DNA of 64,000 bases from Strongylocentrotus purpuratus (taxonomy: Eukaryota > Echinodermata > Echinoidea > Camarodonta > Strongylocentrotidae): the NCBI RefSeq assembly GCF_000002235.5, contig NW_022145532.1, positions 682,001 to 746,000 of the forward strand, written 5' to 3'. The notes beneath the pieces are model-generated. The model was not told where the DNA came from. It ran no database searches and was given only the letters and a program-made list of their open reading frames with translations. Below, piece by piece: positions 46,304-59,821 of the stretch; the first letter of the stretch is position 1, and every line of letters starts with the position of its first letter. A program made the position numbers and the translations under genes.

Positions 46304-48600
46304 CGATTTTTTGTTTTACACGAAGCTTACTTCTCGCACGTACGTCCCACTAACGGCGAGGGCCGGGTGGCGCAGGGAAATACGGGCTGTACATGTAGTT
46401 TATTATTCAGACGACGGTGAGTGTTTGGGGAAAGAACACACCTTTTGTTTGCTGCTTCGTCGCCAAAGTTGTGAAACTGCCCTTTCCTGTTTATCTCCGT
46501 TAGATGTTGAACTACAATAGCGGTGAGTATTCCCCATCATGTGTTATTTTCGTTATTACCTCGTTTCTCTATTTCTTCGTCATCTGCCAATGATTGTTAT
46601 TCTCTAAATACTAATATTAATGTAATAGTAATAATAAAGATGGATTCCGCCAGCTCAGTTACTCATGTAGCTTCTTTGAAGCTTGTTTCAAAATGTATGT
46701 ATTACTTAAACTTCTCAATTACAACCATTATGAAAGTTATTGGTGCAAGAACATCGAACTCGTTTTTCTTTACGATAGTACTGTTGTCTCCGGAGTCGAT
46801 GGGTCTACATAATTCGACTGCGTGGTACAACAAATTGTGCTGTCAAAGTAATGGGATTTTGCTTTTAAATCAACTATAGTATACTATATGAATTTCGTAA
46901 GTAAACGAATATCAGCTTCCTAGATTATTACATTACAGTGTGTATAATGATTTTAATTGATCGAAATCAGGCAACTGCACGAATGCCGTTTGTGTGGAGA
47001 TATTTGGAATTCACTAAGTCGCTCATATTAAAAGGGTAATATCGACATGCAGCGTGGAGATCAATACTTTTATATCGTGCCGGAATATTAGTCAAATTCA
47101 TTATCCACAATTGCACAATCTTGAAACATGTTGTACTTTTATCGCTTCTACGCACAGTCGCCACAAATATTTCCCAAAAGATTGCCACTATAAAAAATGT
47201 CATTCCCTCGTTGTAGGATAATCACGTTTTAAAAAATGGATGCTTTAATACTACCTGTGTCTGTTCATTCTATGCACATTTCTTGAAATATTCAGAATTT
47301 AATTCATGATGTTAACAATTCAATTGGTTAATCTGGGGTAAAAACGTCGCGACGTCTACATTGATTTCAGTTTTATTCATTGTAAATTTTCCAAATTAAT
47401 AGCTATAAGATAAATGATAATCGTCCATTTCGTTTCTGAAATATTGTGCAGTTACTATCATAATGGTTGGCAGATTCTCTTGCCAGAATCAAATGATTAA
47501 CAAAAATGCATATATATATCATGAACCAAATGTCATTAAAATATTCGTGTTATACACTAATTCCGGCTAGACTTTCATAATATAAGTCTAGCAGTTGAAA
47601 TTGAAATTGAAATTGAAAAAATTACAAAAACCACCGTTCTATCAAAATGCATTTGTTACTTGTACACTATACATGTACATACTCATTACTTTAATGCAAG
47701 CGCTTATACGTGTGCATTATTGACCCACAAAAAAAAGCCACAGAGAGGGAGAGAGAAAGATGAGGAATAGACAACCAGAGACAGATACACACACGAACAC
47801 AGTGATGGAGAGTGAGACACAGATAGAGCGGGAGAGTGGGTGGAAATAAATAGGCACAGACAGAAAGAAATTAGACTAGTATAATTGAATTCACAGCATG
47901 CTGAAATTTCTGAAATTTTCCCATGTAGTGGAAACCTAAGGAGCATTATTATTAAAGGCATAACGAAATTTCAAATGGAAATTTCCTTTGTAGTAGAAAC
48001 CTTAGGGGAACGTGCTTACGAGGCAAATTAGAGACAAATTATTTAGAATTATACTCCAGATAGTTAATTTAATCTGCAACATTTGTAATATGGTACACAT
48101 CATTTTGACAGCAATAATTTATAAAACAAAATTGGATGAACTAAAATTAGAAAGAATATACGAGTGAGTCTCAATGCTGCTTACTTCATTTGACTTTAGG
48201 TAGTGGTTAGTGGCCCACACATTTTGCTATAATTTCATTTTTTTTAATCCGAATCCCATTTCAGACACCATTATTGACTGCCAGAAAAAGAAGCTCTAAA
48301 AATATGGAATGACTATGATAATAATTACGCTCACTATTGCAGAATTCGACATCATTTGCAACGCCAGAAAGAGTTTCAATTACTTTTTCTAAAAGTCACA
48401 GAGCTTAATGACCCTATTATCAATTTCTTTAATGCCAAATCTTTCATGCGGGTCTTTTTCCGGTTAGCCAAAGAAAGTCATTAGCGCCTTCAAATCATCA
48501 CTTTCAATCGCATTTTTTTGCAATTATGACGTAATCCGAAAGTAACGAAATGCTGAATACCATGCGTATGGTACTATGAGAGGAATCAACTAGTTTTGAT
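43546..48600. other. Gene-free stretch with CT microsatellites
   Basis: CT tracts lie at 43797-43872 (two blocks), 45620-45730 and 46259-46296. Other sequence is AT-rich. Several donor- or acceptor-like sites exist (for example after 46413), but no chain of exons with a recognisable product could be built. Confidence 0.5.
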
Positions 48601-48702
48601 GACATAAGTCATTACTCATCTCATACATTATGTGTGTGAATGTCACTTTTGTTTGCAAAAAAAAGAAGAATATTTGTACATCAGCGACAATACAAACTGG
48701 TC

Positions 48703-48885
48703 TCATACAGTCGTAGGTTTATTTGCCTTACACACTAGATCATGTTTCACTGGCAAATATGTGTTAGTCGGACAGCATTCTTTATGCTTTCCCGTCGGCC
48801 CTTTTTGTTTTAAGATAACAACATTACCTTTACTACATGTGCCATCCGGGAAATCAAGGCACGTCCTGATACAACTCAATTTCAA
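48703..48885 (-). other. Cysteine-rich 60-codon ORF, possible exon
   Basis: The - strand encodes a peptide with Cys in the order C-x3-C-x7-C-x18-CC-x13-C (CIRTCLDFPDGTC ... KECCPT ... LVCKAN). A possible acceptor (GTTGTATCAG) lies just inside its 5' end. It could be an exon of a small secreted Cys-rich protein or chance. No family was recognised and no partner exon found. Confidence 0.2.
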
Positions 48886-48892
48886 TTTATAA

Positions 48893-49659
48893 TGATCCGA
48901 CGCCGAAAGGCCTGATATTGCTTAAAGTTAGGTGATTAATTTTAATGAGATTAGAACTCATGGTTATAAATGCTTTTTCAAAAGTGATTATCGCTCATTA
49001 AACCTCCACACTATGTAAGCGCGCGTTGATGATTTACTTGTTGAATGATCAATCAAGCCATTTTGTCATTCGGTTTGCTCTGTCTGCATGGATAAAGATA
49101 TTCTCAATTCTCTTTTGTTAGAATTATGTCGAATCTATTTCAACGGGATCTAAAACCTAAGACTTAAACCCAAGCAATCAATCTGAGGGAAATTTCAATA
49201 CCTGTCATGTATGTTGCCTTTAGAAATCATATTCGAATAACATTATATGTCATTGTCATGTCATTTTTAAAATGTCCTTGGGTTGATTTTTCGAAGTCTT
49301 TGCGATCGTATTCGATCATGCGATCATGTTCTTTGTATTGATGATCTCTAAGCTACACATGTACATGACACCATCGAGGTCTGAGCGTGCACTTTGCCTC
49401 CCTTTTATAGAATTGATCAACATTTTTGTTTCCATATTGAGCCTTCGATGAATAACGATCGAGAATTCGCGTTTCACGCTGTGCTTTGATTTCAACCAAA
49501 TTCTCCCTCGATTACTGCATGCGGTCAGAGCCGCTAGACTGGGTTTAATTTGTGGTGTACCTTTTCGTTCCTGGCATTAAATAAATCTTGGTGCTAAATT
49601 TGTATTTCCAGCTGTGAGGCACTTTTCTTCACAGTATAAATGTATGCAGGCGTGGAGGT

Positions 49660-49709
<50 letters not shown>

Positions 49710-49755
49710 CTCTCCCCCCCTCTCTCTCCCTCTCTATACATACACACTCTCTCTT

Positions 49756-49792
<37 letters not shown>

Positions 49793-50320
49793 ACCGCTCT
49801 CTCTCTATTTCTGTCTCTGTCTCCCTTTTATTTCCAATCCCCCTTTTATTTCCCCCTTTTAAAGGAAATTGGACAAAACAATAGAAAGATATGAATTTTC
49901 GCAAAAGCTGAATGACTTTAGGTATGGAATCGTCAAATTGTCTGAATTAGTAATGTCTCTGCGATGTAGTGGCGGACAACTTTCCCATTTGTTCCAACAC
50001 ACAAAATTACTTTGGGTCTTTTCTTTTTAGAGAACCTGTATTATGTATATATTTTGAGTAGTGACCCAAGGAGGAAGGCGATTAGAATAAAAACATAATG
50101 AAATGGTTCTTTCGTACACGACTAACAGGAGAGTTATCTGCAACTACGTCACAATCCACTGACTAATTTGCCAATTTGAGATACCTAGTGATCCCATATT
50201 TCAAACGTTCATAATTTTCTTATTATTTGTTTAAAACTTTCGCCATTCTGTTTATCTTATTTTTCTGCTTTCATTCAACAAGGGTTGGATTGCCCTTTTA
50301 AAGCTTTGTGTTTATATATT
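48893..50320. other. Gene-free stretch with CT microsatellite
   Basis: A compound CT tract occupies about 49662-49810. Nothing else was recognised. Confidence 0.5.
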
Positions 50321-50334
50321 TGCCCCGTCTATGT

Positions 50335-50679
50335 TATGGTTCAGTGAATCAATCAGTGGTCTTGGAGTCAAGAGGTTCCGGGTTCGAAGCCGAGACGATT
50401 CGTGGAGCCATTCGTTCAGGCATTTAAAACCGTACCCACCCTGGTCTGATTATTGCATTACCATATAACCCTTATAATTGCCCTTTTATCTTTTATATGT
50501 TTCAAATTATTGTTATGTAATTTGCCATTTTCATGTACTCTGAACCTGATTTAAGTGCAACATTTTTAGTGAACTATTTTATATTTACCTTTGTTAATAG
50601 TGATAATAGTAATAATATTGATATAAATTACTGTACCATAATACTGATACTAAAAATATTTAAAATAATGATGATAGTT

Positions 50680-50718
<39 letters not shown>

Positions 50719-50962
50719 TCAATAGTAGTATGTTGTAGTTAACGAGTGCTAACTGGCACCGCCTGTAAGAAAATAATTTATGATTATATTTGTACTTAAT
50801 CTTTTTCAATATGATCTCATTGCTTTAATTATTACATGTTATTACCTATTTTGTCTCCTGTAATTTTGATGTTTGCTTTTACCATTGTGAAAAAACCTGT
50901 AATTCGGCTTTCGAGCCGCGATTGATTTTTTATTGCAATAAACCATTACTACTACTACTTTC
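50335..50962 (+). mobile_element. Possible composite SINE/LINE-derived element
   Basis: A tRNA-like head has the B box GGTTCGAAGCC at 50381-50391 preceded by an A-box-like stretch. A LINE/SINE-type 3' tail occurs at about 50880-50962: TTCGGCTTTCGAGCCGC, then TTGCAATAAACCATTACTAC and a (TAC)n end. An (ATA)n tract (50681-50717) sits between, so these may be two separate elements. Confidence 0.45.
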
Positions 50963-53900
50963 TAATCAACAAACACACAGGTCTACTCGATTTCTCATTC
51001 GTCAGGTATAATAACCACAAACAATAATCTAAAAATAGACATTTGCATACGAAAACAACAGCTGTCGCGCCTAAAAATCAATAATTTGGTGTGATCTGCG
51101 TATTCAGCTTCCCTTTTCCTCAGTCTGCAGCAGATATTTTGTTTATAACTTATTTGAGAGCAGTATATCTAATGCAATTCTCTCGAAAAACAGATCGAAA
51201 TTATTACCAGTAATGATATCTAAACCATTCACCGTTTTTATGTTGCTCAAGTTTGCTTTCGCGATACACTTTCTCCAAAACGCAACGACAAGATATCTTA
51301 GAATGAACTACCAGAGAGGAAATGTGATCCTTAATTGGAAAATTGGATGTAATTAAATCAACGTTTAGGAAGGAAAAAAACATTTTCCTCGCAGGTTTTC
51401 CCCATTATCAATCTTATATTTCCTGAAATTTCGATTTGATACCCTTCCTATGTAGTATCTTATAGAAGTGCGGAAGTCCATTAGTGCATGGATGCTGCAT
51501 CGGTGATTTATTTCGGGTTATTAAGCACTGATTGGCCTGATATGGATATAGAATGATTAACGATGCTTTCAAATCATGGAAGATGAGGAGCATCTTAGTT
51601 CGAATGGAATTCTTAGATTGACGGTTCACCGGTTTCAGAAAAAATTCAATCGACTTTCCCCCATTTTCATTCATTAGACTAATTCTTATGAGCCCTCGCA
51701 GTCATGCATGTTTGAAGGCAACATAATCCTGAGGTTGGGCCTATAGATATTTGTTCTCTCCCTCTGTCCCAACGTGCACCGCCCTCGGGTTTGATCGTAA
51801 TGGCTTCAGTACCCCTCCTCTATGTCATTCCCATTTCGTCTCATTCTACATTTCTCTTCTTCCTCTTTTATTCCTATCGTCTTTATTCGGCAGGTCATAA
51901 CGTTAATTCTATAACTTACGGCACCTTTCTTTTCAATCTTTTGAGTTGCTCTTTTTAGGCCCTTTCCTACTTTTTCACTTTGTACCCTACGACAAACATT
52001 GGCTCGTTTCCCTCATCAACATTTCTTTTTTAATTTTCCATTAAATTTCTAGTCCTTTCCGGATCAAAGCCATCACAAGCATCTCAAACATACCTGATTA
52101 TCATATTGCAAGTAATAATCATTTCAAATCGAGGAATAATGCACACTATTCGAGTACATTTTCGTGTGTCGTCATCAGAGTCACCACAACAGTACTCATG
52201 ACCCTACAAGCCTTTAGATTAAACTTGCTATCTATAATACTATATACTGACATTGCCATACATCCTTTCGAAAATTCTTTGTAATTAACTTCTAAAAAGT
52301 AACGTTTGCTATGCCAACCTAATGCCAATTTGAAAGCCTGCCTCTGTGAATTCATTAAGAACATTTTACCACTCGTATGCCAAATATGGTGGCGCAGTAT
52401 CTTAGTACATGTACGCGTCGATCGTTGAGTTTAATTCCTGTTTTCTATTCATGCCACTCCCGAACGTTTGATTCTTGCCAGCCTTTCCTTCCGCTCTCTC
52501 GTTTCCATCTTGGTTTATCATCATCTCCCTCGGGATGGCGCCACGGACCTTCATGGTCCTCTTTTCCCTTTTAACTAATCAAACAATGAATGGGGGAGAC
52601 CAATCCGTGCGGGCAGGCCATTAAGCTGGCCACCATGTTAATGATCTTGTGCATGGTCCCAGAGAGATCAACATCGCTCATACGTTTGCTTACAGCGATC
52701 CTTGACACGCTGTTTGTATAATCATGCGAAAGGGCAGCTAGTCCTTGTAATGCTTCCGTATATATCAACATGTAAACGACTTTTAGCACTCTGCTTGGCA
52801 TCTTAAATTTGATAATGTCAGGTTTTTTTTGTTGCCATTACTTGACGAGCGTCCTCAGAAAGTAGATCACACGATGAAATGTGTAATCGCGTTTTTCTTT
52901 ACTGAACGCGTTCGAACTGTCGAATGCTTAGAAGAGTGCTCATAAAAAAATGCACTCATCTAGATTATCCTCCTTTTAGATTGTATCTTTATTACAACGA
53001 TACTCCTTTTTCAATATCAAACGTGACTGTCAAGATGTCAAGACAGGACAAAATTCAATCTGTTAAATTGGAAATAAAGACATTTCCGATTAAAAACTGT
53101 AAAACAAAAAGATTTGTATTGAGGGTAACGCTTACGCTTTCCATAACGAAAGATCGATTTTCAAGATACCACGAAATTTCGGGTCTTAAAAATGATATTT
53201 TCCTTTCTCCATTCGAATGTGTGCCGTATCGATTTTCCCTCTGAAAATTATTGATATTAACCTTTTTGTGGTTCTTGTTGAGAATATATCTAGCGTGGGA
53301 ACGATAATTTGTCATCGTGTAATGCGTTATTAACCACATTACTGTTCATGCAGTGATGCATTTTCAATTCGCTTCCACCCCTCACCAAGTTTTGTTTTAA
53401 AGGACATTCCTCTGTTTTCTGAGGATAAGTATATAGATTATCCAGTAGCACCGATAGATAGTGCTTTAAATTCGACAAATAGTTAATCGGGAGCGCCAGG
53501 AGTGTCAAGCCTGCCAATATTATAGCGCTATACAAGAACCCAATATTATTACTTAAAATTCAAATTTATTTTGAAATTACACTACTTCTTTTACAAATGA
53601 AATACAATGAGCTCATAGTAAATATTCATTTTACAATGTAGGGCCTTTAGCCCTAAAGCTAATCACGAGCAAATTTTGCATGAATTTAGAGAAATACATA
53701 GGGTAAAATTACGGATTATTCATAATTAATATTTAGATAGAGAATAACCTCTCATAAAGAAATGTTAAAATTTACGCTATGTATAAGATATAAGTCAACA
53801 TGTTGCAGCAGTTCAAACCTGTCATTGTAGACATAATTTTTATTTTAACGGATACAGCCTAAGTCAGACTGCTCTAATTCTTAGCGCCCATGTTAATTTT

Positions 53901-55860
53901 TTTTGTCCTATTGTTATTCATTACTATTCTATACATTCAAAAGAACTGTTATGAGGCTTTGTTATAAGATATTTAGAAATTCAATTTCCATGACCCATAT
54001 ACATGTAATAGCTTTAAGTGAGTGTTAAATGTGTACTCCTGTTGATAACCACTAAAGAACTTTTTTTTCTTCGGATCATGCTATTGTATTTTATACAATT
54101 CTAACTTAAATTATTAACAAACAAAAGTTGATTGATTATCATAGTTCAATCAACATATAAATGGTTGATTGATATTACGTGTCACTCTTCATTGTAAGCA
54201 ATAGCTATCTATTCGTTAAGCTAATTTTTGAAATTAGCATTTAAATGACTGTTCATAAATCATGTACATCGAAGAGGTGATAAGATGAAGGCAGAGTTAA
54301 GCTAACATGTGACTGTTATTTGTTAATATTGATTATTATGTTACTTGGTATGCTTGGTCTGAAAAATATAAGGACAGAAAAGAGAAGGAAAATAAATTAC
54401 ACAACTGGTATTACTAAGAGAAGACTAATTTAGGTACAGAATTCATGGCATTAAGTTTTCATATTTAGATTAATTCTGCAATCGAAAAGAGAAGGTTTTA
54501 AGCTTATATTACTATCCCTGTTTTGAGAAAATATAGATTGGTTTGACAAACCTGTTAAATGATTATCCAAATCCTATTAGCGTTTGCTCAGCTCATTCTA
54601 TAGATACCCCATATATATCTTTTGAATGCACAACCAATTAAATATAATGATCCTAGTAAGCATTACTCGTTTGAAGCAAGACTGAGAGTACAGACACAAT
54701 TTGTTTTCGAATTGTTATTCTCTTACCATCATCATCATCATCATCATTATTCCTAGTTTCTCTAATTTGGGTCTGTCAAGGTTGTTGAGTACATTGTAAT
54801 ATTGATTCCCGACCCCCTAGCACCATATGCTTCTACCCGATTGCGCTTTACTTCACGGATCTGGCTAGCCAAGTAGAAAGGCTTTCAATGGAATCAATTT
54901 CCTAATCCTTTAAATCTATTTTAACTCTCTCATCACAATCTACTGCTTGTATTTCCTCTCTTCCTCTCCTCTCTCTCTCTCTCCCTCTCTCTTTCTCTAT
55001 TTCTATGTCTCTTTCTTTCCCTCTCTTTCTCTCTCTTCCCCTCCCCCTCTCTCCCTCTCCCTCTTTCTCCCTCTGCCCCTCTCGTTTTTTCTCCCTCTCT
55101 CCTTTATTCTCTTTCTCTTTTATCCCATTCCCCCTCTATTCCCCATCCTCTTCTTCCCAATCAATTCCTAGTCATTCGCTTCTTGATTTTGCCCTTTACA
55201 TTTGTCACTTTTTATGTTACTTTCCACCAAATCTTGTTTCCCCTATTTCCATTACACTAGCTTAGTCTGTAGACTGTAGACTTATTATTTTACATCTTCT
55301 CCCGGGTGACATGGAAAGAGGGAAATCACAAGGTATGCGATAAGAAATCTCGTTATCTCCTCCCACACTATCTCTTACCCACACGCATACACACACACAC
55401 ACACACACACATACACACACATACACCCTCTCTCCCTCCCTTCTGTATTCATTCATCCTTTTCATCTTTTTGTCTTCCTTTGATCCATTCTGTCTATCGA
55501 ATCTCACATTCCTATGTCCTTCCTCTCTTTCTCTCTCTCTCTCTCTCTCACTCTCTCACTCTCTCTCTCTCTACCTGTTCTCCTAAACTCCTCCTTTCCT
55601 CTTTTCCCTTTCTACACTACCACCCTCTCTCTCTCTCTCTCTCCCTCTCTCTCTCCCTCTCTCCCTCTTCTCCCTCTCTCTCTCCCTCTCCCTCTCTCCC
55701 CCTCTCTCCCTTCTCTCTCACACCCCATCCTGCATCATAACTTTGTTCATTTCGCTCCCATCTCTCTACTTTTCCTACCCTAGCGCCTCTTTTCACCCTC
55801 TTTCCATATTCATTAGCACTCTCTCAATCTACTTAATAACTCGTATTCTCATAGGCATGG
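50963..55860. other. Gene-free stretch with CT/CA microsatellites
   Basis: Compound CT tracts are at 54955-55110, 55520-55570 and 55625-55712, and (CA)n at 55383-55412. Scattered short ORFs (for example 52571-52801 on the - strand) show no recognised domain. Confidence 0.5.
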
Positions 55861-55869
55861 AAACCAAGC

Positions 55870-57380
55870 AAGGGTAACGGCCATTTGATGGGTATTCAGA
55901 AGTGGGCCTTTCGGGATAAGAATTGCGCCTTCTTTCAAACTGAGAAAATTATGTTCACTTTCTGAACCCTTGTGTCCATTAAAAGAGAAAATGGTAGTCT
56001 CAGCTTTCCTAGAGCATTATGAGCATTCTTCTACTTTAGATGTAGACTTTGTGTAGAGTGAAAGCTTAATGCTTTGTTAGTAGTTGTGTATCACGATTGG
56101 CTATACAATTTTCTTAACTGTTTCTACTATCCGAAATTGAAGAAGATGATATTTTATACCCCTACATAAAAGATAACGATAGCGTGGGATGTAATAATAC
56201 ACGCTCTCTGAAGAGAAAAGTCCCCATTTTACGTCATTTTAGTGTAAAATGTGAACATTATGAATTATTATCTAATCATCCTGTCCAACCCAGAAAAAAA
56301 CATTATTTTCTCAGGTGTAAGTGCTTGGCTTCTTCACAGATAACAATTTGTGTCCCATATTTGATCCCCAGTCTGTGCTATTAAAACAGCAGGTTGGAGT
56401 CTGTGTATTTTTAGAGCATAGTTAAATTTCATCTCAGGTAGTCGTCGTCTACGTGAGATGTAGACTTGGTATCCGATAAAAGCTTAAGAACTGATAATGT
56501 TTTTAGTTCTTTGTTTCGATTGAAAGTATTTTCTGCATTTTAAACCAACACCCACGCTGTCTTTAAGAATGTAAGAAATGAAGGAGGAAAACAATGAGTC
56601 GTAGAAAAGATTCCCCAGCCCATTAGCATTAGGCTTATCTTGTTCTTTGTTATTGTTTAGTATGCTTGGTGTCAACTTTATGAATTCATTTCATGTTTCT
56701 TTAATCACCCTTTTCTTCAGAGAAATCTAATATCCTCATGTACCCTAGGTAAGAAGTTTGGCTTCTTTAAAGATGAAAAAGTTATAAAGTTCCTTACTGA
56801 TCTCTTCTATTCCCTAACGTTCGTCTACTTGAGATGTAGACTTGGTATACAGTGAAATGTCAAACTATGAACTTTTATTTGCCAAAACACCTGTTAAGGG
56901 TGAAAGAAAAAATAAAAACACTTTCATTTGCCTAAAGAATTGACTGAAGATATTTTCTTCTACATTGATAGTATCACACCTTGTTTTTATATAACAAAAT
57001 CGGTGTATAGTTGCAGATCAATTATTGCAATAAGCTCCTGCAATAAAAATGATGGATGGGATTCGGTAAAAGGGATAATGCTGGTTTAATAATTTCATGT
57101 TTCTTTTTACTGGAAAAGAAAAATAATGTAGGTCCCTTCCAGATCTTTGGAGTCAATAATTAAAGAAGGAGGTAATAGTCTGCATATTTTAGAATTTCAG
57201 CTAGGTAAAACTTAATAGTATTTATTACAGAAAAATGAGAGATTGAACATTTTCTCCTGTTTTTGCACCATTACATTTTGAGTTATCAGTATGGCTTCAT
57301 TTCGTGTTTCACCAGTCATCAGTCTTTTTCAGCTGAGAAAACTAGTTTCTTGAGCTATAAACTTAATCATGACTGAATTA
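55870..57380. repeat. Degenerate ~400-bp tandem repeats
   Basis: AGATGTAGACTTTGTGTA (56038), AGATGTAGACTTGGTATC (56457) and AGATGTAGACTTGGTATA (56835) recur about every 380-420 bases. A second landmark, TTTCATGTTTCTTT followed by GAGAAA, recurs with them (about 56688, 57094, 57300). The copies are well diverged. Confidence 0.55.
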
Positions 57381-59786
57381 TTAATGTCTGGTTACTGACG
57401 CGCAATGCGTCTATATTCTTTTCTTCGTGTTTATACGTTTCCATCCTTGAAAGTCTACCACACACGTTTGAACTGCAATTGTTGTCACTCTAGTTGGCAT
57501 CTATCGATTTGTTTGTTGTCACCATTGATGGTCATGGATAACGTGTTGCAGCAAGTTCCGATGTTTAATCGATGCCATCTAGAAGACAGAGACATGTCTG
57601 GAAATCAAAATCGATTCTCCTCAGAAAAGGGCTCAGATCTACACCTGCTCGTACAACAGGATGTGTATGATACATCTTGTATCCCCCTTGTTTGTGTCCT
57701 TTTTTTTAACTAACCTGAAGATGTGTTTTCAACTACAGGGTGGTGCCGATGCACTCCTCCTCACCGTCTGAAGAAAAACAAAAGTAGTAATTATAGAGCT
57801 TATACGGCATACAGTGCTAATCTCTATCTCTCTCTCTCTCCCTCTCAATCTCTCTAAGAAAAAGTCTATGTTCACTCTATTTTTCACTCAGGAGTCACGT
57901 CCCAGTATTACGCCCCTACGTTCACCAACATCTTAGTACGCTACTCTGTTTTCGAGATAGCTATTTTGGAATGCACGTGGCATCCAAATTGAAATTGACG
58001 GCTCTTGTTTATCGATAGACCTATACGGTGTTACCAGCATACTAGCGGGCATTATAAGTCACCGTCTCGTTGCTGTGTGATCCCACTTCTTCACCTCCTG
58101 GTGGTGTTGAAGTGATGGGCGTCAGTGAGGACACCCCATTTCATTATTTTTCAGCTGAATCTTTATTGTTGAAGTGAAGCTGAAGTTGAAAGATTCATGT
58201 TCGAATTTTTATTTCCTGTTTTTCTACCTTCCTTGCTTGCTGGATAATTTTCTGAAGAGATGTCGGCGAATTTGCCTGAGCCTTCTGTAAAGAAGGAGCC
58301 AGCCCCCCCCCCCCCCCCACTTGGTGGTGGTAGTGGTTGCTGCTCTGCTTTCTATGCTTTTGTTTAAATGACCTCCTAACGTTCCGACATAGTCAGAGAC
58401 CTGTGTGATTCCAAACGAATAGCACTTAAATAGTCAGTCATGAATACACTAATTGCCACTCATTATAATGATTAGCACATCTTCACAACATTCCCATCAG
58501 TCATGCCTGAGTGAATTCGGTATTGTTATCATAATATTTATCTTTTATTTCTTAGATATCAGAACAGCACACAAGAACTATGAATATTCTATTCGATCCA
58601 TACATCTTTATTTTATTTTGATGATGTTCCCGGAAATATGATTAATTTTGCGGCTTAAAAATTAATGTTGAAATAGATTTTGTAATGTTAATCCTTAAGG
58701 AATCTGTATAGAACCTTGAGAGACTCGGGATCAATTTTCCACTATGTCGTTTTAATAATGTATAAAAACATGTATTTCCGTCAAAATGGTCAAAGATTTG
58801 TTTTAGAGTGCAAATAAGTACATTGAATACGCTATCCTTAATTTTTCTTAAAAACCAGAAACTCTGGTCGACCATAATTGAATCTAAAATGAAACGTTGA
58901 CCAGAAAGCACTCAATATCTCGTTAGGTGAAATTCGTTTTGCAGTAAACAGGATGTAAAGAATCGACCGTAATCTCATTTGCTTCCATCTTATTCGATTT
59001 ATCTGAATTCTTTTGATGTTTGACTGTGTTTCAAATGAACACAATTAGGGGCCTATAATAAATTAAATGACATTGGAGAGTATTTTCGAACGTGACCTGA
59101 TATTTTCACCCGCAGGTTATATTGCGAACGCTGATTAGTTCCAGTCTTCAATTCGAAAGAAGAAAAAACACATCCGTTCGTTGTCCACGTCATGTTAAAA
59201 GAAAACGAAAGACTCGAGGGAGTATAAGAAGATGAACACGTAAGATGGCGGAAAATAAACGTAATAATGACGGAAATGAGATGAACTTTGGAATCAAAAT
59301 AAGTCCGGTACTCTGACATGAATGAATGCTGTTACTTTGATACTCGGAGGTCATTAAGATGATCAATAACAGTCCCTGGTTACAATGCCTATAATAAGTG
59401 TGGGACTGCAACTTCATTTCCATCTTTCATTTGAAGCCCTTGGGTGGGTGCGTTTAGAAAATGGAGTTTAAACAGCAGGTATGAAATTATTATGTAGAAC
59501 ACACTTAAATTTTGATGGTTAAGAGAGATAGAATTTTCAAATGTTACTCGCCTCCAGCAATTTGATCATGTTACATATTTATGTTATCATTTTTTTAGAT
59601 TTGTATTAACCGCTTTTTCTATAGTGACAAACAAAACGTTATTTAAATTTTACATTATATCTACTTTTTATTAACAAAAGTTGTTTTTTTTTAATTTAAA
59701 AAAGTATATTAATGACAATTTAATCATTGTCTTATCATCCCTGCTGCACAAATATAACCAAAGCACACGCACACATACACACACCC

Positions 59787-59821
<35 letters not shown>

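Noticed and set aside
45476-46420. Leu/Ser-rich ORFs that resemble signal peptides or membrane proteins
   Set aside because: They come from CT microsatellites.
52571-52801. 76-codon ORF on the - strand that reads like ordinary protein
   Set aside because: No convincing splice acceptor, partner exon or known domain; kept only as a note.
57405-57713. 102-codon ORF with a possible acceptor at 57738 downstream
   Set aside because: No usable donor joins it to the following AG, and no family was recognised.
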